Positions 9,216 to 19,131 of a DNA stretch of 57,214 nt are shown here, in pieces. Source of the stretch: Clostridiales bacterium (GTDB lineage: Bacteria; Bacillota; Clostridia; Lachnospirales; Lachnospiraceae); assembly GCA_012837865.1 (NCBI GenBank), contig DUQJ01000157.1, forward strand, positions 1-57,214, read 5' to 3'. The notes beneath the pieces were generated by a model. That model was not told the DNA's origin. It did not search any database and saw only the letters and a program-made list of their open reading frames with translations. Position numbers and translations under genes: made by a program. The stretch's first letter is position 1. Each line of letters opens with the position of its first letter.

Positions 9216-10283
9216 ATGAAAAAAGTTACAGATTATCTTAATCGTCTATTTATAGATGGCCTAAGCGGAATGGCATTAGGATTATTTTCAACATTAATAA
9301 TAGGAACTATAATTCAACAAATAGGTAAGTTTATTGGTGGAGATATTGGGACCTATTTTATAGCTTGCGGTAAAATAGCTAGTTCATTAACAGGTGCAGG
9401 TATCGGTTGTGGTGTTGCTTTTAAATTAAGTAATAACCCATTAATCGTAATTTCCGCAGCTACCTCCGGAATGGTTGGAGCTTTCGCTGCAAGTATAATT
9501 AATGGTAAGTTCTTACTTGAAAGTGGCGCTGTTCAGTATTTAGGTCCGGGAGAGCCTTTAGGAGCTTTTATTGCAGCATATATAGGAATAGAAATCGGTA
9601 TACTAATATCCGGAAAAACAAAAATGGATATTGTTCTAGTACCTCTTTTATCGATTTCTGCTGGTGCTACTACAGGATTATTATTAAGTCCACATATATC
9701 ACAATTTATCTCGAAAATAGGTTTAATGATAGAATTTGGAACTAATCAAAGGCCAATTTTAATGGGAATTATTGTTGCTGTTCTAATGGGAATGTTATTA
9801 ACTCTACCTATTAGCTCTGCTGCCATTGCATTATCTCTTGGACTTACCGGCCTTTCAGCTGGAGCAGCCACTGCAGGATGCTGTGCGAATATGATTGGCT
9901 TTGCTATCGCTAGTTATAAAGAAAATAAATTCGGTGGATTGTTAGCTCAGGGACTTGGAACTAGCATGCTTCAAATATCAAATATATACAAACATCCAAT
10001 TATATGGCTGCCTGCTATTATATCAAGTGCCATACTAGGACCTCTTTCAACTACCTTATTTAAAATGACTAATAATGCTGTAGGAGCTGGAATGGGAACT
10101 GCTGGCTTAGTTGGTCAGATAATGACCTATGAAACTATGGTTGCAGTCGAAGAGCCTTTAATAGTCCTTATTAAAATTTTATTATTACATTTTATTTTAC
10201 CTGGTATTTTGTCTTATTCAATATCGCAATTTATGAGGAAAAAAGGTTTTATTAAATCTGGAAGTATGAAACTTGAAGTTTAG
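9216..10283 (+). CDS. PTS_EIIC_2-type (PTS IIC-like) membrane transporter
   Basis: ~10 TM helices, Gly-rich segments (GAGIGCGVAFKLSNNPLIVISAATSGMVGAF), no IIA/IIB domains. Confidence 0.75.
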   Translation: MKKVTDYLNRLFIDGLSGMALGLFSTLIIGTIIQQIGKFIGGDIGTYFIACGKIASSLTGAGIGCGVAFKLSNNPLIVISAATSGMVGAFAASIINGKFLLESGAVQYLGPGEPLGAFIAAYIGIEIGILISGKTKMDIVLVPLLSISAGATTGLLLSPHISQFISKIGLMIEFGTNQRPILMGIIVAVLMGMLLTLPISSAAIALSLGLTGLSAGAATAGCCANMIGFAIASYKENKFGGLLAQGLGTSMLQISNIYKHPIIWLPAIISSAILGPLSTTLFKMTNNAVGAGMGTAGLVGQIMTYETMVAVEEPLIVLIKILLLHFILPGILSYSISQFMRKKGFIKSGSMKLEV

Positions 10284-10290
10284 TATAAAA

Positions 10291-10320
10291 AAAGTCATGT
10301 AATCAAGATTACATGACTTT
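10291..10320. terminator. Bidirectional terminator
   Basis: Perfect 14-bp arms aaagtcatgtaatc-aa-gattacatgacttt with T runs on both sides. Confidence 0.9.
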
Positions 10321-10325
10321 TTTTA

Positions 10326-11207
10326 TTAATCTCTAAGTAAAGACATTGGGTTTACTGGTTTCTCGTCATTAATAACTTGAAAATATAAATTACTACCTTC
10401 CACAGAATAATATTTTGTAGGTTTTGCAATAGATCCTATTATATCTCCTTCTTTAACTATATCTCCTACTGCCAGACTCACATCTTTTAATTGTCCATAT
10501 ACTAGATTGTATTTACTACCTATATCCATTGTGATTGTTAGACCAGTTTCTTCGTTTTTAACTAGTTCAGTAACTTTACCATCCACAGCAGCGACGATTT
10601 TGCTATCCTCTTTTGCACCAATTATTAATGCCGGATTACATTTAAACACCATTAAAGTCTTATGATAAATAGTACTATCCATGTTATACTCCATTAGAAT
10701 ATCACCTTCAATGGGCCACGCTAATCCTTTTTCCGAAGTAAATTTTAAACTGTTTTGTAAGTTATTTGTTTTTCTAGCTTCAACTGTTTTACCATCTACT
10801 GCCACTGCTTCCGGTTCCTCTTTAACTACTTCGTCTGCTTTATCATCTTCTGATAAATCAATTCCTTTTTCATCTTTTTCAGCATAAACATCAAACTCAA
10901 TTAGATCATCATTTGATATCTTTTCACTAACTTTTTCATTTTCTGAATTGTTTCCTTTTTCAGTATTAACAATTCTATCAGGGATTTGGTTTTCTGCAAG
11001 CATATTATGATTATTATCATTTGCATTATTCTCAACATTATTATATTCGTTTAGATCAACAAATTCATTATCATTTCCTTTATCGGATGATAATCTTGTT
11101 CCTATAAAAGCTACAAGTGCTATAGATGCTACTCCAACTAATAATAATACGTAATAACCCTTACCCTTTAATTTCTCTGCAAACTTTTGTTTTTCCACAT
11201 TCATCAC
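10326..11207 (-). CDS. SpoIIQ-like M23/LytM-domain protein
   Basis: N-terminal TM helix, C-terminal LytM fold (WPIEGDILMEYNMD...IVAAVDGKVTELVKNEETGLTITMDIG...GDIIGSI); divergent from spoIID. Confidence 0.75.
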   Translation of the reverse strand: MMNVEKQKFAEKLKGKGYYVLLLVGVASIALVAFIGTRLSSDKGNDNEFVDLNEYNNVENNANDNNHNMLAENQIPDRIVNTEKGNNSENEKVSEKISNDDLIEFDVYAEKDEKGIDLSEDDKADEVVKEEPEAVAVDGKTVEARKTNNLQNSLKFTSEKGLAWPIEGDILMEYNMDSTIYHKTLMVFKCNPALIIGAKEDSKIVAAVDGKVTELVKNEETGLTITMDIGSKYNLVYGQLKDVSLAVGDIVKEGDIIGSIAKPTKYYSVEGSNLYFQVINDEKPVNPMSLLRD

Positions 11208-11355
11208 CTCTAATTCTATTGTTCTCTCATCATAAAAATTTTATACCTATCTTGTTGTTTTACATAAACTTTTTTTCATATACCGTTTATTAATTTATAC
11301 ATAATAAAATATTATTTAAATATAATATACAGATATATAAAACATATGGAGTATT

Positions 11356-12300
11356 ATGAAAAATTTAATTAAAAAAATTTCAATATTTGTTCTTTGTGTA
11401 TTATTACTCCCTTTTATTATTAGTAAATTTATTGATAATAATAACAGCAATTATATGGAAGTTTTAAATTTTAATATAATCGATTTATCTAATGGTTTAG
11501 AAGAAAAATTAAATTTTAACGATTATCTTTCTGGGATAATCTCCGCAACAACATCTGAAGAGGATCTGGACTACGAAGCTCTAAAGGCATATGCAATTAT
11601 ATCTCGAACTTACGCCATACATAATATATTGCTCTTATTAGATAGCAACCCTAACAAAGATATTTTTACAACTTTAGAAATTGGACTTACTTATACTAAA
11701 AATATTAATAATCAAAAAATCTTAAACGCTATAAATGATACAAAAGGTGAAGTTATAATATATGATGATAGTATAATTATGCCTGTTTTTTTTAATAATG
11801 GATCAGGCTTCACCAGAAATGCTATCGAAGCATGGGGAATTGATCTTCCATACCTAGTCGGAACAACTAGCAAGCAAGATATTAGCTCATCAAATTATAT
11901 ACATGTTTCTGAGTATAGTTATATAGAATTGTTTTCAAAATTAAATTCCTATTTTATTGACACAAATATTTCTGAATCTAGTTTAATGAATGATATTATA
12001 GTTGTTCAAAGGGATAGTATAGGATATGTTACAGAAGTACAAATTGGTGATATGAGGATATCTGGTGAAGAATTCTCATACGCATTAGAATTAAACTCTA
12101 GTAATTTTTATTTTGAAGAATACAATGAAAAGATTCGTTTTATATGTACAGGTATGGGACACGGAGTAGGGCTTAGTATATATGGAGCTAACATTATGGC
12201 GAAAGAAGGTTTTAAGTGCCATGAAATCTTACATCATTACTATAAAAACACTGAAATAACAAATTTATATAAAAATAAAAACATCCTTACTAAAAAATAA
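11356..12300 (+). CDS. spoIID: Stage II sporulation protein D
   Basis: DYLSGIISA...EALKAYAIISRTYA...GMGHGVGLSIYGANIMAKEG. Confidence 0.9.
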   Translation: MKNLIKKISIFVLCVLLLPFIISKFIDNNNSNYMEVLNFNIIDLSNGLEEKLNFNDYLSGIISATTSEEDLDYEALKAYAIISRTYAIHNILLLLDSNPNKDIFTTLEIGLTYTKNINNQKILNAINDTKGEVIIYDDSIIMPVFFNNGSGFTRNAIEAWGIDLPYLVGTTSKQDISSSNYIHVSEYSYIELFSKLNSYFIDTNISESSLMNDIIVVQRDSIGYVTEVQIGDMRISGEEFSYALELNSSNFYFEEYNEKIRFICTGMGHGVGLSIYGANIMAKEGFKCHEILHHYYKNTEITNLYKNKNILTKK

Positions 12301-12310
12301 GGATGTTTTT
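12277..12310. terminator. Bidirectional terminator overlapping the spoIID stop codon
   Basis: aaaaacatcctta...taaggatgttttt. Confidence 0.85.
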
Positions 12311-12311
12311 A

Positions 12312-13016
12312 TTAGATTGCTTTTATTAATTCTTGAATTAATATAAAGGTATTGTTTATCGCTTGTTCTTCAAATTCTTCATAAGTCATTTGTGCACTAT
12401 TATCTGCTTTATCTGAAATAGATCTTATTATTACATAAGGAATATCATTCAAATTAGCAACTTGCCCTATAGCTGCTCCTTCCATTTCTGTACAATAACC
12501 ATTAAACGTGTTGGCCAGCCATTCTTTTTTAGAGTTTTCAGCAATAAATTGATCTCCACTTAATACACGCCCTTTAAAGGTAGATAGATGTGGTAAAAAC
12601 TTTTTACATACATCATATGTTTTGTTAATTAAATATTCTTCTGCTAAGAATGTTGATGTTCCCATTCTAGGAATAACACCAGGATCATACCCGAATTTGC
12701 TTGCATCAACATCATGTTGGATTGAATCCGTTGATATAACCATATCTCCTATATTTATTTCATTCTTTAATGAACCTGCTATTCCAGTATTAATAATTGC
12801 ATCTACCTTAAATAGATCTATTAATATTTGAGTACATATAGCGGCATTGACTTTGCCAATACCAGAACGAACTACTACAACATCTCTGTTATCAATTTCC
12901 CCATCATAAAAACTCATTGATGCATAAATTGTTTTATTATAATTAGTCATTATCTTAATTGTTTTATTAACTTCTTCATCCATAGCACCTATGATGCCTA
13001 TTTTTTTTATTACCAT
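12312..13016 (-). CDS. mtnN: 5'-methylthioadenosine/S-adenosylhomocysteine nucleosidase
   Basis: IGIIGAMDEEV..., NTGIAGSL, SGDQFIA, CTEMEGAAIGQVA, IRSISDKAD. Confidence 0.95.
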   Translation of the reverse strand: MVIKKIGIIGAMDEEVNKTIKIMTNYNKTIYASMSFYDGEIDNRDVVVVRSGIGKVNAAICTQILIDLFKVDAIINTGIAGSLKNEINIGDMVISTDSIQHDVDASKFGYDPGVIPRMGTSTFLAEEYLINKTYDVCKKFLPHLSTFKGRVLSGDQFIAENSKKEWLANTFNGYCTEMEGAAIGQVANLNDIPYVIIRSISDKADNSAQMTYEEFEEQAINNTFILIQELIKAI

Positions 13017-13183
13017 CTTTAGCTCCTCTTATGTTGATGTTTTTTACTATTATACCACTTTTTATACAATAGATATCATTATTCTTTTATAATGACTATA
13101 TACTATAATAAATAGTATTTGATATAATACATTTCATGATATACAATGTTAAGAAGTTATACACTTAATTATGGAGGTCTAAA

Positions 13184-14251
13184 ATGAAAACTATTGTTTT
13201 AACAGGCGGTGGTACAGCTGGTCACGTTACACCTCTTATCGCATTACTGCCACAATTAAAAAAAGAAGGATACAAGATACAATATATTGGCTCGTATAAT
13301 GGCATCGAGAAACAACTTATTAAAGATTGCGATGTTCCATACTATGGTATATCTTCTGGTAAATTAAGAAGATATTTTGATTTTAAAAATTTTACAGATC
13401 CCTTTAAGGTTATTAAGGGTTATTACCAAGCGAAAAGTTTATTAAAAAAACTTAAACCTAATATCGTATTTTCTAAGGGTGGCTTTGTTTCAGTTCCAGT
13501 TGTTTTAGCTGCAAAATCCAGGAAAATACCTGTTATTGTACATGAATCTGATATTACACCTGGCTTAGCTAATAAAATAGCCTTTCCTTCAGCACAAATA
13601 ATATGTGCTAATTTCCCCGAGACAATGAGATATTTACCTGAAGGGAAAGCCCATATTACAGGAACCCCCATTCGCAGGGAATTGTTTCACGGAGATAAAT
13701 CTAAAGGTTTGTCTTTTTGTGGATTGAACAATAAGAAACCTGTTTTATTGATTATAGGCGGAAGTACAGGTTCGAAAATTATAAATGATACTGTAAAAGA
13801 AGTTTTGCCAACTTTACTTAAGGATTATCAAATTATCCACTTATGTGGCAAGGATAATCTTGACGACTCTTTATACCATCTCACCGGATATTCTCAATTT
13901 GAATATATTCATTCTGAGCTAAGTGATATTTTTGCTGCATCTGATTTGGTGATCTCAAGAGCCGGCGCTAATGTTATATGTGAATTATTGGCTTTAAGAA
14001 AGCCTAATATTTTAATTCCTCTTTCACAAAATGCTAGTAGAGGGGATCAAATACTTAATGCAAAATCTTTTGAAAAACAAGGATACTCTTTTATGATTAT
14101 GCAAGAAGATTTAAATACTACTAGTTTACAACAAGCAATAAATACTGTTTTCAGTAAAAAGAAAGATTATATTAACACTATGACCTCAAGTAAGTTAAAC
14201 AACTCAATAACTTCAATACTTGAGCTTATAAAGGAAATAGAATTAAATTAA
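13184..14251 (+). CDS. murG: UDP-N-acetylglucosamine--N-acetylmuramyl-(pentapeptide) pyrophosphoryl-undecaprenol N-acetylglucosamine transferase
   Basis: VLTGGGTAGHVTPLIALLP, IGGSTGSKIIN, VISRAGANVICELLALRKPNILIPL. Confidence 0.96.
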   Translation: MKTIVLTGGGTAGHVTPLIALLPQLKKEGYKIQYIGSYNGIEKQLIKDCDVPYYGISSGKLRRYFDFKNFTDPFKVIKGYYQAKSLLKKLKPNIVFSKGGFVSVPVVLAAKSRKIPVIVHESDITPGLANKIAFPSAQIICANFPETMRYLPEGKAHITGTPIRRELFHGDKSKGLSFCGLNNKKPVLLIIGGSTGSKIINDTVKEVLPTLLKDYQIIHLCGKDNLDDSLYHLTGYSQFEYIHSELSDIFAASDLVISRAGANVICELLALRKPNILIPLSQNASRGDQILNAKSFEKQGYSFMIMQEDLNTTSLQQAINTVFSKKKDYINTMTSSKLNNSITSILELIKEIELN

Positions 14252-14254
14252 TTA

Positions 14255-14665
14255 TTACATCAATTTTCCTGATAGCCTTTCCGCAATTTTCACATTTTCA
14301 CCATCTAAATACTTTACAGTATTCCAGCCTATTCTTACTTTATCATCCTTATATCTAGGTATAAGATGAATGTGAAAATGAAATACAGTTTGTCCAGCTA
14401 TTTCATTATTATTTTGAATAACATTAAGACCATCACAAGCTAATTCATCACGTAATGCAATAGCAATTTTCTTGGATACTACTAACGACTGGGATGCAAT
14501 CTCATCGTCTAAATCATATAAATTAGTGCAATGTTCTTTTGGTATAAGTATAACATGGCCTTTTGATGCTGGCGCAATATCCATTATTGCCTTAAAATGT
14601 TCATCTTCGTAAATAGTTTGTGATGGAATTTCATTTTTACTTATTTTACAAAATATACAGTCCAT
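14255..14665 (-). CDS. HIT family hydrolase
   Basis: CIFCKISKNEIPSQTIYEDE...GQTVFHFHIHLIPR. Confidence 0.95.
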   Translation of the reverse strand: MDCIFCKISKNEIPSQTIYEDEHFKAIMDIAPASKGHVILIPKEHCTNLYDLDDEIASQSLVVSKKIAIALRDELACDGLNVIQNNNEIAGQTVFHFHIHLIPRYKDDKVRIGWNTVKYLDGENVKIAERLSGKLM

Positions 14666-14809
14666 ACCTAACCTACCCTTCTTAAATAAAAACTCTTTGT
14701 TATTAAACTTCTATATGGCTTGTTTGTAAATTTATATATATTATAATCTTTTTATTGCATAAATTGGAATTAAGTGCTATCATTGTCTTGAAAGTAAGGA
14801 GGTTTTATA

Positions 14810-15529
14810 ATGCTGAATTTACACGCATTACAAGATAACCATAATACAAACGAGATTTCTACATCAGTATTAGTCCATGAATTACGAAATCCTTTAACTA
14901 TCTTGAAAAGCACATTGCAATTAATCGAAAAAAAAGAACCTAATATTAAAAGCATAAAATACTGGGACCAAATTGATTGCTTGATTTCTGATATGGAAAA
15001 CATTATGTGTTGTGCATCTGAAAGTTCAAACTTTCAAGCTATTGATGTCTCGTCTGTAGACCTTTTTGAATTATTTATAGAACTATATAACAATTTCAAA
15101 CCTTTTGCTGATAGTCAAGGAATAAAATTAATCATGAATATAAATGAAGACTTTTCGCCTATATTAACAAATTTTCAATGTGATAGAGGTTGTATTAAGC
15201 AAGTTCTTTCTAATATTGTTAAAAATGCTTTTGATGCGACAGTTAAAGGTAATTATATTTCAATAGATATTTTACAATGTAGTCATGAAAATAATACTAA
15301 CAATATTCTAATTAGTATCGTTAATAATGGTGCACCTATACCTCATGATTTATTAGGTGATATTTTTTCCCCTTTTGTTTCTCACAAATTAAACGGAAAT
15401 GGAATCGGTCTTGCTTTAAGCAAAAAAATTATTAATCTACACAAGGGTGATATCAAGGTAACTTCTGAAAAAAAAATTACCAATTTCACTATTTCTTTGC
15501 CATTTGATGATGATCTTATTTTGTTTTGA
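14810..15529 (+). CDS. Soluble orphan sensor histidine kinase
   Basis: H box VHELRNPLTILKSTLQL, N box NIVKNAFDAT, G box GNGIGLALSKKII; no TM helices, no adjacent response regulator. Confidence 0.85.
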   Translation: MLNLHALQDNHNTNEISTSVLVHELRNPLTILKSTLQLIEKKEPNIKSIKYWDQIDCLISDMENIMCCASESSNFQAIDVSSVDLFELFIELYNNFKPFADSQGIKLIMNINEDFSPILTNFQCDRGCIKQVLSNIVKNAFDATVKGNYISIDILQCSHENNTNNILISIVNNGAPIPHDLLGDIFSPFVSHKLNGNGIGLALSKKIINLHKGDIKVTSEKKITNFTISLPFDDDLILF

Positions 15530-16514
15530 ATTCAAACAATTTATCAAAGTCTTTTAATTTTTGAAAATCTCCTTTAGCAGAAATGTTCCCCGCCATAAAC
15601 GAGCCATGTAATGTTGTCCTTCCAAGCACTAAATCATTCAACAATGTTTTATTTGCTTTTATAATTACATCGACATCTTCTTTAATACCATAATAGGATT
15701 TAAATTCTTTGTTTTCTATCTCTATTATTAATGTTTTATTTATATCTTCAACTAATAATGAGAATGAACCGCTAAAATCTTCTATTGGTTTAAAATTGTC
15801 TTTAAATTTATCTATATATAAATGATTGGATGTTCCTTCGTTTTTATCTAACATGCTTTTAAACATTTGAGTTAGTTCTTCTATATCTTCCTTTTGCTTC
15901 TTAACATATTTTTCATCTGATACATAGACTGATAACTGTTCACTTTCCTGTGGGCTTAATTCAACCGTTCTGTTCTTTTCTAGATTGATTCTATGAAGTA
16001 ATGTGCTACTATCGAATAAGACCTTATTTTTGTTGACATGTCTATATAAACGCTCTGCTTCTTCTTCAAGCAAATCACTATATTCTGAATTCATCTCAAA
16101 ATCCACATGGTTGCTAATATATATTGATAGGCCATTTAATGTTTTGCCACCAAGTAGTTCCCATGCTTTTCTTAAATATAATACAGACTCTCTTTCTTCA
16201 AAACTATTAGATGTTATTATTGGATACATTATTTGTGACTGTAATTTGTTCTTATCTGCATACAGCCAACAGGAATCAAGAAATTGCTGCATATATCCAC
16301 CAATTCCAAACCACTCTATAGTTGAGGCTAATATTATTGCATCTGCTTCTTTTAATGTTTTAGGCAACAATGATATTTCATTCTTCTTTTCATATAAATT
16401 GATTCTATTAACTTCTACTCTTAACTCTTCTAGTACAGATGTTATTTTATTTATAATATATATTGTTGGATCTTCTATCAATCCTCTTCCGCCATAATAA
16501 ATATTTATTTTCAT
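15516..16514 (-). CDS. NAD(P)H-dependent oxidoreductase/flavodoxin-like domain fused to SCP2-like domain
   Basis: N-term MKINIYYGGRG...ADAIILASTIEWFGIGGYMQQFLDSCW; C-term SCP2-like (DVDVIIKANKTLLNDLVLGRTTLHGSFMAGNISAKGDFQKL). Start set at MKIN after gggaggg RBS. Confidence 0.75.
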   Translation of the reverse strand: MKINIYYGGRGLIEDPTIYIINKITSVLEELRVEVNRINLYEKKNEISLLPKTLKEADAIILASTIEWFGIGGYMQQFLDSCWLYADKNKLQSQIMYPIITSNSFEERESVLYLRKAWELLGGKTLNGLSIYISNHVDFEMNSEYSDLLEEEAERLYRHVNKNKVLFDSSTLLHRINLEKNRTVELSPQESEQLSVYVSDEKYVKKQKEDIEELTQMFKSMLDKNEGTSNHLYIDKFKDNFKPIEDFSGSFSLLVEDINKTLIIEIENKEFKSYYGIKEDVDVIIKANKTLLNDLVLGRTTLHGSFMAGNISAKGDFQKLKDFDKLFEFKTK

Positions 16515-16530
16515 TATTCTTAATCCCTCC

Positions 16531-17565
16531 CTAGACGCTTCCATCCCTAATATTGTTTCTTAACTCCATATATTTTAAAATCAACATAATTATTATTCCT
16601 GTTATCCCACCTGCTATATGCGCCGCATGATCTATATTTGATTTTGATATAAGACTAAAAACAGAATTAGATAATATTTCTTCACCAAGAAAACTAATTA
16701 CTAAAAGCGCTACAATTATTATCGTTCTTTTTTTTACTTTTTTATTTTTTTTATTCTTTTCCAAAAATATATTAGCTATAAATGCACCCATTAAACCATA
16801 CACTGCGCCTGATGCACCTATAGAAATAACATTTTGCCCTCTAGTATGATAATATAAAATTGATATCATGCTTGCGACAATACCAGATGATAAATATAGT
16901 ATAACATATTTCCCCCTATTTAAAAGATTCTCAAGATTTTCACCTAATACATAAAGTATAAACATATTATTCATAAGGTGCCTAAAGTCTGCATGCAAAA
17001 ACATGCTCGAAATTATTCTATGATATTCTTTGTCTACAACGACCTTAGCCCACGAAGTTGCTCCTAGGGTATATGCCTTAACTGTAGGTACGCTTAAGAA
17101 AACTATTACATTAATTAGTATAAGAACTAATGATATATAAGGCCTATCTTTTTTAGGTTCTGGCTTATCTTCCATTAGATAGATCTCTATTATTTCCCTT
17201 AAACCATAAAAATCATAGCTCTGGTTTTCAAAAATTATTAATTTCTCTGAATGTACAAACACACCCCAATGTGTGTCAGTCTCTAAACTAAACTTTCTAA
17301 TATTGTCAACAGAATCTGTAATAACAATGCTTAAAACATCAATATAACTATATTGAAGTTCTGCAAAATGTTTCTTTACCCACTCGATATATTGCCCATA
17401 TTGTATTATAGTTACTTCATTAAAATTATAACCGCTCCATAATATTATTAATAATGTCTTATCTTCTAATTTTTTATACAAAATATTAGGAGCATTCTCG
17501 CCAGTTTCTAGCTCAAGATAATCATCCGATTTAAAAGCATTTAAGATCCGATCCTCTATCTTCAT
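16531..17565 (-). CDS. Rhomboid family intramembrane serine protease with N-terminal soluble extension
   Basis: HADFRHLMNNMF, GASGAVYGLMGAF, AHIAGGITG; start set at MKIEDR with ggagg RBS. Confidence 0.9.
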   Translation of the reverse strand: MKIEDRILNAFKSDDYLELETGENAPNILYKKLEDKTLLIILWSGYNFNEVTIIQYGQYIEWVKKHFAELQYSYIDVLSIVITDSVDNIRKFSLETDTHWGVFVHSEKLIIFENQSYDFYGLREIIEIYLMEDKPEPKKDRPYISLVLILINVIVFLSVPTVKAYTLGATSWAKVVVDKEYHRIISSMFLHADFRHLMNNMFILYVLGENLENLLNRGKYVILYLSSGIVASMISILYYHTRGQNVISIGASGAVYGLMGAFIANIFLEKNKKNKKVKKRTIIIVALLVISFLGEEILSNSVFSLISKSNIDHAAHIAGGITGIIIMLILKYMELRNNIRDGSV

Positions 17566-19058
17566 TAATCCTCCTCCCATGACAAGGAATGTTTTATCGC
17601 TCTATTCCAGCCTTTTATATTACATTCCCTTTTCTCATCTGTCATATTGGAGTTGTAAATATGCTCTATTTCCCAATTGTTCTTTAGGTCCTCTGTTGAT
17701 TTCCAAACTCCCACTGCAAGTCCAGCTAAATAAGCTGCACCCAAAGCTGTTAATTCTATTACTTTGGGTTTATATACTGGCCTATCTAAAATATCTGCCT
17801 GAAATTGCATTAGAAATTTATTAGCACTGGCTCCGCCATCTACTTTTAAGTGTTTTAAGTTAATCCCTGAGTCTTTTTCCATAGCTTTTATTACATCATG
17901 TGTTTGATATGCAATAGATTCAAGTGTTGCACGGATAAGATGTTCTCTATTGCAACCTCTTGTAATTCCAATAATAGTACCTCTTGCATATTGATCCCAA
18001 TGTGGTGCCCCTAAGCCTGTAAAAGCTGGAACAATATACATACCATTACTATCATCAACTTCTAGAGCCGCTTTTTCGCTTTCTTCAGAACTTCTTATTA
18101 TCCTTAATTCATCCCTTAACCACTGTACTGCTGCTCCACCTACAAATACACTACCTTCTAACGCATATTCAACATCTGAATTTATACTTGCAGCAATTGT
18201 TGTTATAAGTCCATATTTAGATTCAATAATTTCTTTTCCTGTGTTCATTAATAAAAAACAGCCTGTACCATATGTGTTTTTAACATCACCCTTATTAAAA
18301 CAACATTGTCCAAATAAAGCTGCTTGTTGATCTCCTGCTGCCGCTGCAATAGGAATAGGGCTTCCGAAAAGTTCCTTAGCCGTATTTCCATATATATAGC
18401 TAGAAGGCTTTACATCTGGCATCATCTTTAATGGTATGTTTAGCTCTTTTAATAAGTCCTGATCCCATTCTAAAAGCTTTATATTAAATAACATTGTTCT
18501 AGAAGCATTTGTATAATCTGTTACAAACACACTTCCTTTTGTTAAATTCCATATCAACCAAGTATCAACAGTGCCAAACAAAAGATTACCTGCTTCCGCA
18601 TCTTCTCTTGCACCTTCAACATTATCAAGTATCCATTTTAATTTTGTAGCCGAAAAATATGCATCCGGTATTAGTCCTGTTTTGCTTTTTATAATTTCCC
18701 CAAATCCTCTTGTTTTCAAATCATTAATCATATCCGATGTTCGTCTACATTGCCAAACAATAGCATTATAAACAGGTTGGCCTGTTCTTTTATCCCATAC
18801 TATAGTGGTTTCTCTTTGATTAGTTATTCCTATTCCTTCTATATCTGAAGATACAGCACTAATCTGAGCCATAGCTTCTGTTGCAACACTAATCTGTGTA
18901 GACCATATCTCCATAGGATCATGTTCTACCCAGCCTGCTTCTGGATAAATTTGAGTAAACTCTTTTTGCGCTAGGCTTTTTATGTTACCTCTCTTATCAA
19001 ACAAAATACATCTAGAACTGGTGGTACCTTGATCTAGAGCCATAATATATCTTCCCAT
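17565..19058 (-). CDS. glpK: Glycerol kinase
   Basis: [21 protein letters not shown]..., [34 protein letters not shown]. Confidence 0.97.
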   Translation of the reverse strand: MGRYIMALDQGTTSSRCILFDKRGNIKSLAQKEFTQIYPEAGWVEHDPMEIWSTQISVATEAMAQISAVSSDIEGIGITNQRETTIVWDKRTGQPVYNAIVWQCRRTSDMINDLKTRGFGEIIKSKTGLIPDAYFSATKLKWILDNVEGAREDAEAGNLLFGTVDTWLIWNLTKGSVFVTDYTNASRTMLFNIKLLEWDQDLLKELNIPLKMMPDVKPSSYIYGNTAKELFGSPIPIAAAAGDQQAALFGQCCFNKGDVKNTYGTGCFLLMNTGKEIIESKYGLITTIAASINSDVEYALEGSVFVGGAAVQWLRDELRIIRSSEESEKAALEVDDSNGMYIVPAFTGLGAPHWDQYARGTIIGITRGCNREHLIRATLESIAYQTHDVIKAMEKDSGINLKHLKVDGGASANKFLMQFQADILDRPVYKPKVIELTALGAAYLAGLAVGVWKSTEDLKNNWEIEHIYNSNMTDEKRECNIKGWNRAIKHSLSWEED

Positions 19059-19131
19059 TTACTATGCCTCCCTTTCTAAATATTTACCTATATTGTACCA
19101 CCTTATCTTAGTTGTTTACAAGATTATTAAT

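Noticed and set aside
17565-19058. Glycerol kinase as part of a glp operon
   Set aside because: No glpF, glpD or glpP neighbours; it is flanked by rhomboid and tad-locus genes.
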